Position numbers and translations under genes: made by a program
NCBI RefSeq assembly: GCF_018139145.2
Contig: NC_059471.1
Span: forward strand, 210,881,494-210,945,493
DNA: 64,000 nucleotides
Direction: 5' to 3'
Origin: Gymnogyps californianus
Lineage: Eukaryota; Chordata; Aves; Accipitriformes; Cathartidae
Part shown: positions 38,181 to 50,400 of the stretch, piece after piece
Numbering within the stretch: position 1 is the stretch's first letter
Layout: each line of letters opens with the position of its first letter
Notes under the pieces: generated by a model
Database searches by the model: none
Seen by the model: only the letters and a program-made list of their open reading frames with translations
Told to the model about the DNA's origin: nothing

Positions 38181-39570
38181 TTTTTTTTGTTTGGTGTTTT
38201 TTTTTTTTTTTTTTTTTAATGTTCACCATCTTACCAAATAAGGAAGTTTGAAGTGTTCAGTGGACAACTGCAGGCTTCTGCTCCTAACTTTAGCCCTGGG
38301 CTACCGTGATAACCAGTCAGGTGGGGAGAAACATCTCCAGAAGGTGACTCCAGATTTATGCACTTCAGAACATAACTGAGCAAGTGAATGTGAGTTGCCC
38401 AGGAGCGGTGGCATATTCTGGCTTTCTTCTGTACTGTTGTGGCCTTTCCCTAGTCTGTGTGCTTCCGTCCAAGCAGTCAGGGAGTCGCTGACACAGGTTT
38501 GCTCCAGCACTTGATCCGAGTGGGTGTGCTGCTCTGCTCTTTGGTTGTTGGCTCTGTTTCTGCTGTTTGTTCCTGCAAGTCACTTGAAAGACTGAAGTTT
38601 TGATATGAAGCACATCTTTTGTATATATATTTCCATAGTGCTACCAACTATGATAACAAAGTATTATAAATTCCATTTTCAAACCTGTGGGGGGTGTGTG
38701 TGTAGGTTTGTCAAGGGGCACCATCCTGCAAGCTGACCACCTGCATAAGTGCATGCTCGTAAGTACCGAGTGCAAAGCAATTCAAAAAAAGCTCTTAAAA
38801 CAGGAAAAAATGCCTGTGTCTAATGAGAAGTCTTGTGCTGATTTAAACATATATTTGATTTGAATTTATTTAAATAACTGTGAGAACATGTGCTACCAAA
38901 GCCACTTTTCTCAAGACCTGTTTGCTTTGAAGTCTTGAAAAACTCATCTTGTGCATGCACGTCTACAATTCTAAACATCTTTAAGATAAATGTAGATTAA
39001 TGAAGTGTCTTGAGAGTGCTTGCCTATACATGCACTTAACCTAAATGGATGATGAACTGAATATATGAATGCTTCATTACAGCGAGACATAGGCAAGTCT
39101 AAAGTTTTTAATTTGAATGAAGAAAGCTGGGACCGACTTTCATATGTGTCCAAATTGTGCTTGCTTGTCTCTTTGCTAGGAGTCTGCCATGCATTTACAG
39201 TCTGATCTCATTCCTCTCCAACGGGAGCAGATGGGGATTCTTGAACTTGGCCCAAATTCCTAGAAAGTCACTGCACTGACATTTTGTAAAGGTGTGAGAA
39301 GGAGTGGGAATTTGGATGGCAGAGGGTGCCATAGCAGAGAATCATACAAGGAAGAAGCAGCAACACTTTCCTTCACTTTATTCAATACTGTGGCGATGAC
39401 TCTGAATATAAAATATTTCAGTGTGATAGAATAAATGCTTCTCTCTCTTGCCATCTAGGTGCCATATCAAACGGATCCTCTTTGCTTGATTTTTTTTTCC
39501 CCCCCAATTATAATTCTTAATGACAGTTTCAAATTGGAACATCCTAATACTTGAGTCTTTCCCTCCCCAG
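38181..39570. other. Intronic; T-rich runs then nothing recognised
   Basis: It begins with a TTTTTTTT / T22-type run at 38180-38217, possibly a remnant oligo-dT on this strand. Beyond it there is no supported gene or repeat. Confidence 0.5.
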
Positions 39571-39628
39571 TTCGGATTTGTATGGGAACTTTGGCTACCT
39601 TGTGGATATTTTGAGGCCTATGAAGAAG
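39571..39628 (+). other. Weak candidate exon D (58 bp)
   Basis: The acceptor is strong (GTCTTTCCCTCCCCAG). The near donor is AAG|GTGGGT with GT at 39629; a later weaker donor is CAG|GTATTT with GT at 39652. The main open frame reads SDLYGNFGYLVDILRPMKK, which looks protein-like but is not recognised; a second frame is also open. With the later donor the exon would end two bases into a codon, which matches the phase needed to enter candidate exon E. The agreement may be chance. Confidence 0.2.
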
Positions 39629-40536
39629 GTGGGTCTGAGAGCCACACGCAGGTATTTCCTATTCCTCTCCCCCCGGCACATGCCTGCCTGTGTCCCCATG
39701 GTCTCAGCGTTGCTGCTTCCCTCCGGGGGAACCTGGGAGGGAGTGCTCAAATCCCAAGCAATTTTGAGCAAGAATGTGACTTTGGCTCTTTTACCTGTTG
39801 TTATCTAATGGAACAAGCGGAGATGTGTATTATTGTAAATGAAACTGGGGGGGGGGGGAATCTGAGATGTTATATTTAGTAATAATAATTTTAAAATTTT
39901 CCACATGGAAATGGGATTGTGCCTTTTTTAACAGGCTATTCTCACTTGCAAGCCAGACTGGTAATCCCATTTGTCCACAGCTTTTCTGATTAAGTTCTTC
40001 TTGCTTTGCTTGAGGGGTTGGAGATTTCGTGAGCAGTCTTACAAGTTGGTTATCCCTAATTTAAAACAAAGTGTTTAAGAGAACTGTGTGTGCTTCTGAT
40101 GGAGTAACTTCTAAACACAGAATTCTCTCACTTCTCTCAAAACATTAAATATTCACACCAAGAAGGGTCTGGTAGCTTTCCTTTAAAATGTGTGGCTTCA
40201 GCCTCAGTGCCAGCAAGATTTTGTGTTAGATTGAAATTGCCATATTGTGTCAGACTACAGTTGTCTCTTTATTAGATACCTACTTGCACGATGGGCTTTT
40301 CAAAGGAAAGCTGAGCACATCTTTTGTTCTAGGTAGCATTAGTTTGATATGTGGAAAACCTGTGTCTCTGTGTGTGTGTAAAATCACAGACTAAGCTGAA
40401 TCATTGCTTTGGAAATTATTTTCAGTTGGTGAACTTCAATTTTTTTGCATTCTCTTTTTTAAAGTTTCAATTTGTCAGTTATTTTATTCCACTGTTCCAA
40501 CAAAAAATCAGATATTGTTAATTTATGTATTTTAAG

Positions 40537-40597
40537 TCTCTTGGACCAGATGAAACTGTGTAACAGAAGATTGAAGCAGGAAAGCGAATTATTGCTG
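40537..40597 (+). other. Weak candidate exon E (61 bp)
   Basis: The acceptor ends TATTTTAAG after an only moderately pyrimidine-rich stretch. The donor is TGCTG|GTGAGT. One frame is open and rich in charged and leucine residues (DQMKLCNRRLKQESELLL), as in a coiled coil; the other two contain stops. An internal ATG has a poor context. I do not recognise the peptide. Confidence 0.2.
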
Positions 40598-43500
40598 GTG
40601 AGTGATTAGATGTATGCTGTTTTTCAGTATCTAGCAAGAAAACTGGCAGATGTGTAGACTGCAAACCTGGTATCTATATAATGCAGGCTGTTGGGAGTTG
40701 TTATCTGTAATACCCAGCTCCGACTAGCATGGACTAGTCTTGCATGCGTCTCTACAGTATGAGAGTTATTTGCTGCTCTCCCGACTGCACAGATTTCTGT
40801 CTCTTACTGACTGCTTCCTTCTTTGTCTTTCTTTACGACAAAATAGCCAGCACTGAAAATGGCTCCTGTACAACCACCCTGCTGATGTGAACGTACTGAG
40901 CCGTGTCCTCAAAAATCATGCGACAGCTTCCAGGCGCCTTTGGCATCGGTACAGCGCTGTGGTCTCTGCTTCAGTGTGCCATATAAACCATGTGCTGTTT
41001 TTACCAGGCACTCATTCAGCCTAAAGGCACTCTGGTCCCATATGAAACACGTTGCTGTTTGGCACTGCTGTGTCAGCAGAGCGGTTTAGCAGTACAGCTA
41101 AAAGACACACCAAAGAAAATGCAAGGAATAGTCCGCCTTTCAAGCTAAATATTCAAGCAGCTACTTTGGAGCAGCAAGCCTGCCAGTTCCTATAAAACCA
41201 GTTCTCTGGATGCAATGGATAATAGTATCCCTTGCTGTTGAATCTCCTTCCTTGTAAGGAGCAGACCTCAGCTGACATTTCTCATGCTTTTTACCCCTGT
41301 TTTCAGGCCTGCACATGTGTTTGTAGTGTGGTTTTCTTTTAAACTGTATAATACAGTTCCTATAGTGAGTCTTAATTTAATTCTTGTCTGACAAAGGTCC
41401 TCTTGTCTGTTTTACATGAAGCATATGCTGACATCCACTCAATTCTTTTCATCAAGTATTTGGCAGCGTAATTATGTATGAAGAGTCATTCAGACCGTGC
41501 TGACTTATACCTGCTGAAAGATCTGGCCCACAGTGTGTATTTCTCTCTGGGTTTTGATTTACTCAGAATTTGGAACTTACATACAAATATTGGGGGGAGG
41601 GGGAAATAACCATCAGTATTCAAAATCTGCAATTGTTTTTTTATTTCACTCTTAACTATCAGGGTAATATTTAGTTTGCTATATGAAAATAAAAACAGTA
41701 ATCTGCACTTGCTGATACGCAGATTGTATAAAGGATTTATAAGGGAATGAACAAATTTCATGTGCTAAATGAAACTTCAGGTTTTTGGTGACTGCGAGGT
41801 TAATGGTTCGCTGCTGAAAGCTTTATAATTGCTGTCCCTCTTGGAGGGACTGGACCTCAGGGGATTGCTTGAATAAAGGAGACTCCTTGGATCCTGTCTA
41901 GCTTGTTACTTTGTTCAATGGCAGGTTGGGACCTAATAAGAGATCACCTGGTATTTTTTTTGCCTCTTGTTGGACATAGGTTTCAGTAGCAGCTGGTAAG
42001 CTGTTAGACTTTCCTAAGTCTGCCCTGGAAATCCCTGGGACGGCTGGCCATGGGCATTTTGTCCAAGGTTCAGGGAACGTGCAAGCTAACAGTTGTGCAA
42101 TTCTTGCACCCCCACTCCTGTGTACGCTCTATGGGATTCAGCTTAAACAGGTTTGTATACAAATGTCCTGGATCCCTCATTGTGTCATTTGCTTTTCGTG
42201 AGACAATTTTGCAATAGACATTACTGTCCGTCTGTCTTGTTACCTTGAGAGGAAACAAAATTCATGCCTTCTTTCGCAGTGAATATGCCCTGAGAGTTAT
42301 CTGATCAGTGACCTGTTTTATTGTTGTCTGAGCTTTGCATATCCGCAAGATTTGGCTTTTTTTCTCCCTATTAACACAGATGCGGAACAGGTGGATGTTT
42401 TTATGAAATGGATGTGACACCTGAGTAGACGGTTGAGAGCTGAGGCTGAATCACTGAATTTTTGGTAGTCTGTTCGTCTTTGATGTAATCGCAGTCTGTA
42501 TTTCACAGTTAGCATGCGACTGAATGACGGACAGCACTGGGAATTGAAACTGGGGCAGCCCTGTGACTTCTGAGTTGGTAAGCCAGCATACTCTGGATGT
42601 GATACAGCCACTCTGGAGATACAAATACAGAAGCCATAGTTACAGAAGAGCTCAGTGTTACTCCAGCTTCTACATCCTTTTTTCCCCCCATTTGAACTGT
42701 TTAAGGAACAAGTGGCTGACGTACCAAGTGAACAAACCAGATAGGCAGGACGAGCTTCCAAGTGAAATTAAAGGCAAGACTTCTGTAACCAATATGAAGA
42801 AACGTGGCCATTTCCCACTTCCATCAGCTGGGGCAGAGCTGGCTGTTGCAGCAACTGGCCGCTCCTTGCCGAAGTAGAGCAGTTGTTTTTATTGCAGCTG
42901 CCAACGTGAGACCGGTTGGGTCTTCAGGAGAGCTTGAACTGGTGCAGGATGCCTCCTGCTTAACTGGGACAACTGTGCTTGTTGCCTCTCAGAAAATAAG
43001 AGCAAGTGTGTCGGAGGAGAGCAGGAAAGTCCTGTGCGTAGGCAGCTGTGAGAATTCGAGCCCTGGGATGGAAAACTGCCAGCGCAACTCCCTGACCACG
43101 AAGGGTACAACATCTCTAATGTGGGTCATGGGAAGACTCGCGTGTTTGTCACCCGAGAGATACCCTGCCTGTCACTTTTACAGAAAGGAACAGAGCCACT
43201 ACAGATGCTCCTTGTTCAGTACTTTAGCCTTTTCTTGGTGATTATGTGATTTACTGAGGATTTTTAATCCCAAGGACCAAATTGTTCAATTTCAGTTTTA
43301 ATTTCATGTTTTATGGCTTCTAAGACAACGCTTTGCAGGTCTCCATCTCATTAATGCCTTTCTTCAGAGTGATGATCCAAGCAGGAGGACTAATAATAGA
43401 ATTTAACATTGTTGCTTTTGATTTGAGAACTGCATGAAGAATAGTGTCAAATTAAAATACTTAGTGTTTTGTGTGTTGCTCTTTGTGGTCTGAACTCTTT

Positions 43501-44989
43501 TTGTGACAAGTGACATTAATTTTCATACAATTCTGGAAGAAAGAAATTGGATATCTATTTCTAATTGCTACTGGTTAGGAATGTGATATGTGTGTAACGC
43601 AGGATAGATTGATTAGACTCATTATGACATGAAATGAAAATGTCAGACCACAAAAATAAGCAATAGAGTTGTTGCATTTTTTATTACACTTTTGCCTTAG
43701 GTTTTGCATAATTGAAAAAGGATCATACACACGAAAAATAACCTTGCCCTGAAAAACAGAACATCAGAGAAGAAAAAAGCCTTCTCAATTATTGGAATAA
43801 ACTGAGTCCCAGGAGATTGAGGAGTATGATTTGTCTGAATAATTGCAGGCAAAGAAATATATGGGGGAAAAAAAGAAGAAATATATATTCTGGTTTAGAA
43901 TATCAATGAGGAGACTGGGTTGCATCTCTTTACAAGCACAAGATTGTTTTCAAGACTGTGGCAGAAGCAGTGGAAACATTTCCAAACAGATCCTAGTGAT
44001 GCCATGCCTGGAAGATGTGGAAGAAAAAAAATGTTCTTATTAGTGCGTTATTTTCTTCAAATAAGCTGCAGCGCCTTGTTACAAGAATTGATGCCTTGCT
44101 TTAATAATTTAAAACTTTTCTAAGACTAGGATCTGATGGCCAGACCCTTCTCCCTTTACCTTACTGCAGAATACCATCACTAGCACTGGTAGTCCTGAAT
44201 CATTCTGTGCTGGTGAGAACCATCCAAGTATTATTTTTGCAAAATGGCATATTTAATGGCTTTCCCTGCCAGCCTCCCCTTTCCTCCCTCCACAGACTTC
44301 ATCTCCGGATTTGTGCCCCTGGAGGTTTGGGAGGCAGGGGAGCTGGGAGCTGTCTGCTCCATGGGACTCTCTTCTAAGCCTGTGACTTTCTGGTGGGAAA
44401 ACAGAGGGGAGGAAAAGTACATGCTCCTGTGCCATTGCAAGGGGACTTTGTCATAAGCTTGTAAAAGCTGGGGGATGGAAAACGGGCTTGGTCAGAGCAA
44501 CACTGGAGAGAATAGTGCTCTCTGGGAACAGAGAGGCCTCTTCTTTATGGCAGCGGGAGGGTATGTACACCCGCTGCCTCTCAGTGCCTGTCATAGAGAG
44601 GATGGCCTCGATGAGAGCATTGCAGATTTTCTCATGACCTCTGTGGTCTCCTCCAGATGTGCTAAAAATATCTCCTGCAATGGAGATCTGTTGAACAGAT
44701 TTTTTATTTCTGCTATGTTTGACTCTTGCTCTAAAAAAATCATTAATCCTACCTGTTTATATCTTCTGCTGTCTCCGCGTTAGCAAAGGCTCAGCTCTGT
44801 ATTCACATAGGAACTAGCCAGCCAGTTTGATGTTCTGTATATTTTTTAGCATTAAAGGCCAACACCTGGAGCTTAAAATGAGATGAACAACTGGGTTTAA
44901 AAACCATCTTGTTTTGGACTGGGATCAAGAATGAAAGATTTTGGCTCAGAAACTTCTGAGGAAGGAGGAGATGTCAGGAGTGCGTAGGT
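40598..44989. other. Intronic or intergenic, nothing firm
   Basis: No supported gene. Open frames at 42318-42761 (minus) and 42804-43241 (plus) are about 145 codons each, unrecognised and without domain features. A single MARE-like 13-mer is listed at 41066. Confidence 0.5.
41066..41078. promoter_or_regulatory. Near-consensus Maf recognition element
   Basis: TGCTGTGTCAGCA differs by one base from the TRE-type Maf element TGCTGAGTCAGCA. Both flanking TGC/GCA arms, which determine Maf binding, are intact. A single site in intronic sequence is weak evidence of function. Confidence 0.25.
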
Positions 44990-45068
44990 GTGCTACAGCT
45001 CGCCCTGGGGCAGGGAAGGAATGAATGACCTCTTGAAGTTCCTTCCAGCCCAATTTTCTATGATTCTG
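44990..45068 (+). repeat. CR1 LINE 3' tail, severely truncated
   Basis: The phrase AATGACCTCTTGAAGTTCCT, TCCAGCCCAATTTTC and TATGATTCTG is the classic CR1 3' end (GATGACCTCTTGAGGTCCCT, TCCAGCCC, then TATGATTCTATG). The element reads on the + strand and retains only the 3' UTR. The left boundary is blurred by divergence. CR1 insertions usually lack target-site duplications, so no flanks were used. Confidence 0.8.
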
Positions 45069-46953
45069 CAAAAACATGAATACAGTGGTTGCTAGCTGTG
45101 CAAATTGCTGTAGATAAATTGCTTTCAGCAACTTGTGTGTGTTTTATGGCTGTTTTAATCATTTTAGTTGATGCACTCTTTGGTGGGAGTAGTGTCACGG
45201 GCGCATTCATGCACGTCTCTAGCATCATGCTACTGCGTATGAAGGTTAACGGAGACCATTGCCCTTGCCAGCACTTCTGCATATGCAACTCTGTGGAGAA
45301 CTGTAATATTAATATTGTGCACATTCCCTGAGTGAGTCAGATAAGCTGAGGAAGATTAATTGATTTTTAGTAGACTGGCTCCAGCTCATGCCAGCTGAGA
45401 GTCTAACCTGATGCTATTTATAGTAGTATTTCATCTGATTGTGTAATCTCAATGTAAAAATTTGTAATCTCTTGAATGCATGGGTCTGATTCTCCAAGTA
45501 CACCTGTAATTTCTGAGCTCCTCAAGTTTTGGTACCCAAGTTGAGCTGCATATAAAGTGACCTTTATTTAAGACTGCAGATACTTAGGTATTTAAAAAAC
45601 AAAACAAGACCAAAAAACCCCCCAATCCCTCCCCACCCCCAAAATAACGCTGAAAACAAAAAAAATGAAACAGCAACAACAAAACCGTCCCCCACAAATC
45701 CAGACTGTAAGAATATCAGGTTGATCATGTGGAAACAGAGTACTCTAAAACATTGTCTTCAAATTTTCCACCTATTTAATACTGGGAACTATCTGTTCCA
45801 ATATATTTTTAAACAAGTGCTCTGGGAACACCAGTGAAAATGTTTCAAGTATTTCCACACAGACCTATTTTGGTAGAATTTATTCTGAAACTCATCTTTG
45901 TTGAAAAACATCTCTGGGCCAGATTTATCCTTGGAGTAATTTTCCTTGATTTTTAGTAGCATTGCAGGAAGGGTGAATTTGGCTTGTGTTTTAATTTATA
46001 ACACAGGAAATATGTACAGCTACAGCACATCTTTGCCCAGGGTATGGTACACAAGGGGAAAACATGCACGATTCTATCAGTACTTTGTTAATTTAATTAT
46101 AACAACAGATGCAGCATTTAATCTATTTGACTTTTGTTACTGAGTTACTAAATCCTACTCAAAGAGTATTTTTATTTTCCCCAGCTACAGCACCGAGTGA
46201 AAAGCCTCAGAGCTTCTTGAAATGTTAAGCAGCTTTGCAACTTCCTCTCTCTGCATCAATAATCTAATCTTTTTGCTGATAGCACTTTGTTCTGAAACTT
46301 TGAGATGTAAATGTCTTCCTTTCTGCTTGTACCAACACCTATTTCCTCCTGTGTTCACAGAAAGAAACATGCCACAAAAGAGACCTTCTTCCTCTTTTCT
46401 TCCTTTTTTTTTCCCCCCCCTTCCCTTCTCTCCTCCCTTTTTAGGTTAGAACATGCTCAAAGTTAATTTAAAAACAGAGCTTTCTTGGAGACGCAGTTTA
46501 GGCACATCTATGTTCAGTGGCATTTGGTATGTGTTCAAGAAAGTGCTTCCATTAAAGGCATTTCTCAAATTGGAAACCAGAGCAGTAAACTAGTAAGTGC
46601 TACTTGTGTTTGGTGGCCTGGAAATAACAGGAATATTTCCACTGGTATTTCCAGTGGTGCAATTTATATTGCCTTCAAACAGAAATCCATGCATCTTGCT
46701 TAACCAGGACGCGCAGAAATGAGACGTTTCCAGCTGTGCAAGCTGAGCCTGGTGGTGGTACATGGCCACATCTGTGGTTAGGGAGAGCGGTAATCCTGCT
46801 CGAGGGCTTCCTTCACTCGTGTGGGTGTCCTGGGCCCAGGAGGGCTCTGTCACCTTGGGTGCAGTTCTCTCTCTCAACGTTGGACTGCTTTTGTTGATCA
46901 GTACAAGCACCCTCAAAAACATATTTATCCCATCCTAATATAAATGTGATCAG
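45069..46953. other. Noncoding stretch between CR1 copies
   Basis: No supported gene. It includes an A/C-rich patch at about 45595-45700 and the pyrimidine tract at 46384-46442. A phrase at 45484-45525 (GATTCTCCAAGTACACCTGT) loosely recalls an old amniote repeat. Confidence 0.5.
46384..46442. repeat. 59-bp pure pyrimidine tract
   Basis: From 46384 to 46442 every base on the + strand is C or T, including a T9 and a C8 run. Such tracts can form triplex (H-DNA). It is followed by AG, so it also resembles an exceptionally strong splice acceptor (ending TTTTTAG at 46444), although no convincing exon follows. Confidence 0.8.
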
Positions 46954-47425
46954 TCACAGAATCACAGAAGGGTTTGAGCTGGAAGGGACCTTTGAAGGTC
47001 ATCTAGTCCAACCCCCCTGCCATGGACAGGGACATCTTTCACTAGACCAGGTTGCTGAAAGCCCCATCCAGCCTGACTTTGAACACTTCCAATGACGGGG
47101 CATCCACAGCTTCTCTGGGTAACCTGTGCCAGTGTTTCAACACCCTCGTCATAAAAAATGTCTTCCTTATGTCCAATCTAAACCTACCCTCTTTCAGTTT
47201 GAAATGGTTGCCCCTTGTCCTGTCACTACAGGCCCTGCTAAAAAGTCTTTCTCCATCTTTCTTATAAGCCCCCTTTAGGTACTGGAAGGCTGCAATAAGG
47301 TCTCCCTGGAGCCTTCTCTTCTCCAGGCTGAACAACCCCAACTCTCTCAGCCCTTCTTCATAGGAGAGGGGCTCCAGCCTCTGGCCATTTTTATGGTCCT
47401 CCTCTCGACCTGCTCCAACAGGCCA
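46954..47425 (-). repeat. CR1 LINE, 5'-truncated (ORF2 C-terminus plus 3' UTR)
   Basis: On the minus strand this encodes the C-terminal tail of the CR1 ORF2 polyprotein (endonuclease/reverse transcriptase), minus-strand frame 47341-47042. Landmarks are GLFSLEKRRLQGDLI, AFQYLKGAYKKDGERLFSRA, DRTRGNHFKLKEGRFRLDIRK, HWHRLPREAVDAPSLEVFK and a stop after GAFSNLV. The frame is intact over this part, so the copy is moderately young. After it come the 3' UTR phrase GGGGGTTGGACTAGATGACC and two ATTCTGTGA-type terminal repeats. The element stops abruptly at about 47425, the normal 5' truncation of target-primed reverse transcription; the catalytic domain is absent. Confidence 0.95.
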
Positions 47426-50400
47426 TTTCCCAGAGGTTCTGTTTTTTTTTCTCTACAGAAAAAGTCTAGATTGACTTAGACCAGCCGAAAGGATCACCTT
47501 AGCCTGGGTACATATCTTTTAGATGTCACTATTAGATGAAGTGTATCGTCCCACTTAGTGACTGTGGTTTTGTTCCACCCGTGCCCTGCTCCTGATGTTT
47601 AGCTAGCCACTTCCATGCCAGGAGCATTTCTGGCCAAGTTTGGGTGCTTGGGGAGAACGGGGGGCGTGTGCATCCTCTGAGCAGTCAGTACTGGGGATCC
47701 ACTGGGCTCCGCAGTGAGTTCAGCCATTGATGGTGTTGCACTACTCTTTGGGATTCTACATACAGGACTAAAAAATAGTTTTCACCGAATAGCATTTACT
47801 ACATAGTAAGTTCATGTAGTGATTGATAAGAAGTTCTGGCTCCTCATTGGTTTTCACATGAAGAAGACTCAGATGTGTTAGACTTGGTGACCCTTCTCTC
47901 CATTCTTTTGAACAGTTTGGCTTCCAGGTATGAAAGCCCTTTCCTCTCTTCAATTTTCCCAATCATTGGGACTTTCCACAGTTGCTTAATGGTTTAGTCA
48001 CCTTCCTGCATGGGGAGGAAGGGGTTTTTTTCACCCATATGTAGCAGGTAGGAGGGGTTTTTCTTCAGTTCAGCTTCCCTCACGCTGTAGATCGCAGGAG
48101 CACATTGCTCTGGTTCTTTAGATGAGTACCTCACACTGACAACATTAATGGCACTTGCAGTCATTTTGTTATCTAGATAATTAATCCACAAGGTATTGCA
48201 CACAATGCGGTGAATAATACAGGAAATGATTAAACTGAGTATTTTCCATGGTTTTACATTATACAGTATGTGAAGCTGGAAGTAGCTGGTATACTGGAGA
48301 TACTGTAGAAAGTAGTGACATCTTTAATTTGTTCAGTATTACTGTAGTTTATGAAATTTGAGCTGGAATTTTTAACTATTTTGATTTTTTAAGGGACCTT
48401 TCCCACTGCTATTAAAAAGCAGTTTGGGAGTCTAGGCTCCCTGGATTTCTCATAACCCCAGTGGAGGAAGGCAAGTGTCTCTGGAAGCTGCTTGAGAGCG
48501 ATGATATTTGACATTAGTGCTCAGCATAGCTGCTTTATTTGCCCTCTGGATAACCATTAGCTACAGCAGTTAAAGGCCTAAAGGTAGGTGACATGGATGC
48601 TTCTATAAATATGTATGTTTTAATCAAGCCATTGTTTATAATTAGATAATAATCATAATAGTATAAACAAGGGTTAGAGTGGGATATATAAAAGGTCTTA
48701 AGCAAGACAGAGACAAGTGGTTGATGTCTTCAGTTTTTAGCTGAGGTCTTGGGTAAGATTAATAGAAGGTGTTTACAGCTGAACTGCGTTGATTTATCTG
48801 GTGTAAAGAAGGGGAGAATAAGACGTGAGAATTTGGATGAAATTCTTGTTGCCTTGGCCTTCCGTGTGTCTGTCTTACTCATTTAACATACTGTCTCCTC
48901 CTGCCTCTCAAGTCACTTGTTGAAGTAATGCAGCTGTCCCATGGGATTTTTTGGGGAACGGATGTTTAAAAGACATGTTCAGAGGTTTTCTCTAAAATGG
49001 ATGTCAGCACCCTCTAGCAATGGAAATACCCCCCCGGGAGGAGATTAAAGAACTCTGAAATGGTGCATACATCTCTTTTCCCTGATAACAGCCTGTGCTC
49101 TAGCCTTTACAAACTTCTCCATTTTGACTCTACTGGAAACAACTAACAAATTTGTTAATCTCCCTGCTAGTGAGACTGGTACTTCTGATGGTGGACAGGC
49201 ACATCTGCTGACATGCACTCTAGTAAACCCATTGCTGCTGACTCGCAAAGTTCATCCATTGACTTCAAACTTTTAATGGTCTTATTGTCATTTTTTTATC
49301 ACTGTGTGAATTTAACTAAACATTGTTTTCCTGGAAGCACTAGGTTTTCACTGGTAGTAAATGTTTATGTTGAATAGAAGCCATAGGAAAACACCGAGCA
49401 CAGTAGGATGCGGATCAAAATTAATTTGCAGACATATACTTCCTGAATCAAAATCCGCACCCCTGTACAACCACAAAGACGTATTGTTTGTTCCATCAGG
49501 CCCTGAGGTGTATGTTTAATTAAGTGTGAGAGGGAAATGGCTCTTGAAAGACAGTGTTTAACCCGAAACTGTGGAGTTGTTAGCTTAGCTACGTACAAGA
49601 TGATGCCATGTTGGTAGACTCATGGAAGTGACTGTCACCCTGCTCAAAGACACATAATATTGCATCTCATGCAGCCTGACTTTGCAGCAAACAGGTTAGT
49701 AGTGCTGGCAAGGTGAGGTTTGGGGATGAAGGTGGCAACTGACATCTTCGTTATCTGGAAAATCTAAACTAAACACTAAAATGTGAGCGGGATGTTACTT
49801 CTGTGTGAAAGACGAGCTGAGGGTCGTGTCTCTCTGGAGGGATGCAACATTGACTGAGGGCAGTCAAAGGTAAAATTTCCAAAAGTTCTCCTATTTTGAA
49901 AGCCCTTTGAGGCTTCCAGGAAGATGTAGGATATAAAATGGGGATAATGATTCAGCCCTCTGCATAGAGTATAAGCTTGTGGAGCATAATGACACGCTCA
50001 AGTATGTGTGGACAGTGAGGTTGCTCTAATTTTGGTTCTAATTGCTGTTTGTAAAATAAATGTATAACATGAGCTTTAATGAAACTCGAATAATAATAAC
50101 TGAAATCTTGTAATTTCAGCCTTTTGTAACTCCTTCCTCATTGCGTGCATATATATCACGAAAGATGAAGGAGCTGGGATTTTTTTTCTGACAATGTCCT
50201 TAATAGAGATATTTCACTTTTCCACCTGTACTTTTTAGTCTAATCTTAAACGTTACTGGGATTCTAACCTTTTCCTACAAGTTGTACTGCTTTGTCTGTA
50301 GGGTTGAAGTGGTACAGTTCTCTGCACTAGCTGATTGTGTTTATGCTGGCACAGCTGTTCCCAGTCTGGAATAACTTTGCTTGATACTGATAAGAGATAG

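Noticed and set aside
42804..43241. 145-codon + strand frame
   Set aside because: No recognisable domain, and a frame of similar length lies on the opposite strand nearby (42318-42761).
45484..45525. Possible ancient repeat phrase (GATTCTCCAAGTACACCTGT)
   Set aside because: The resemblance to a remembered amniote repeat is too short and diverged to annotate.
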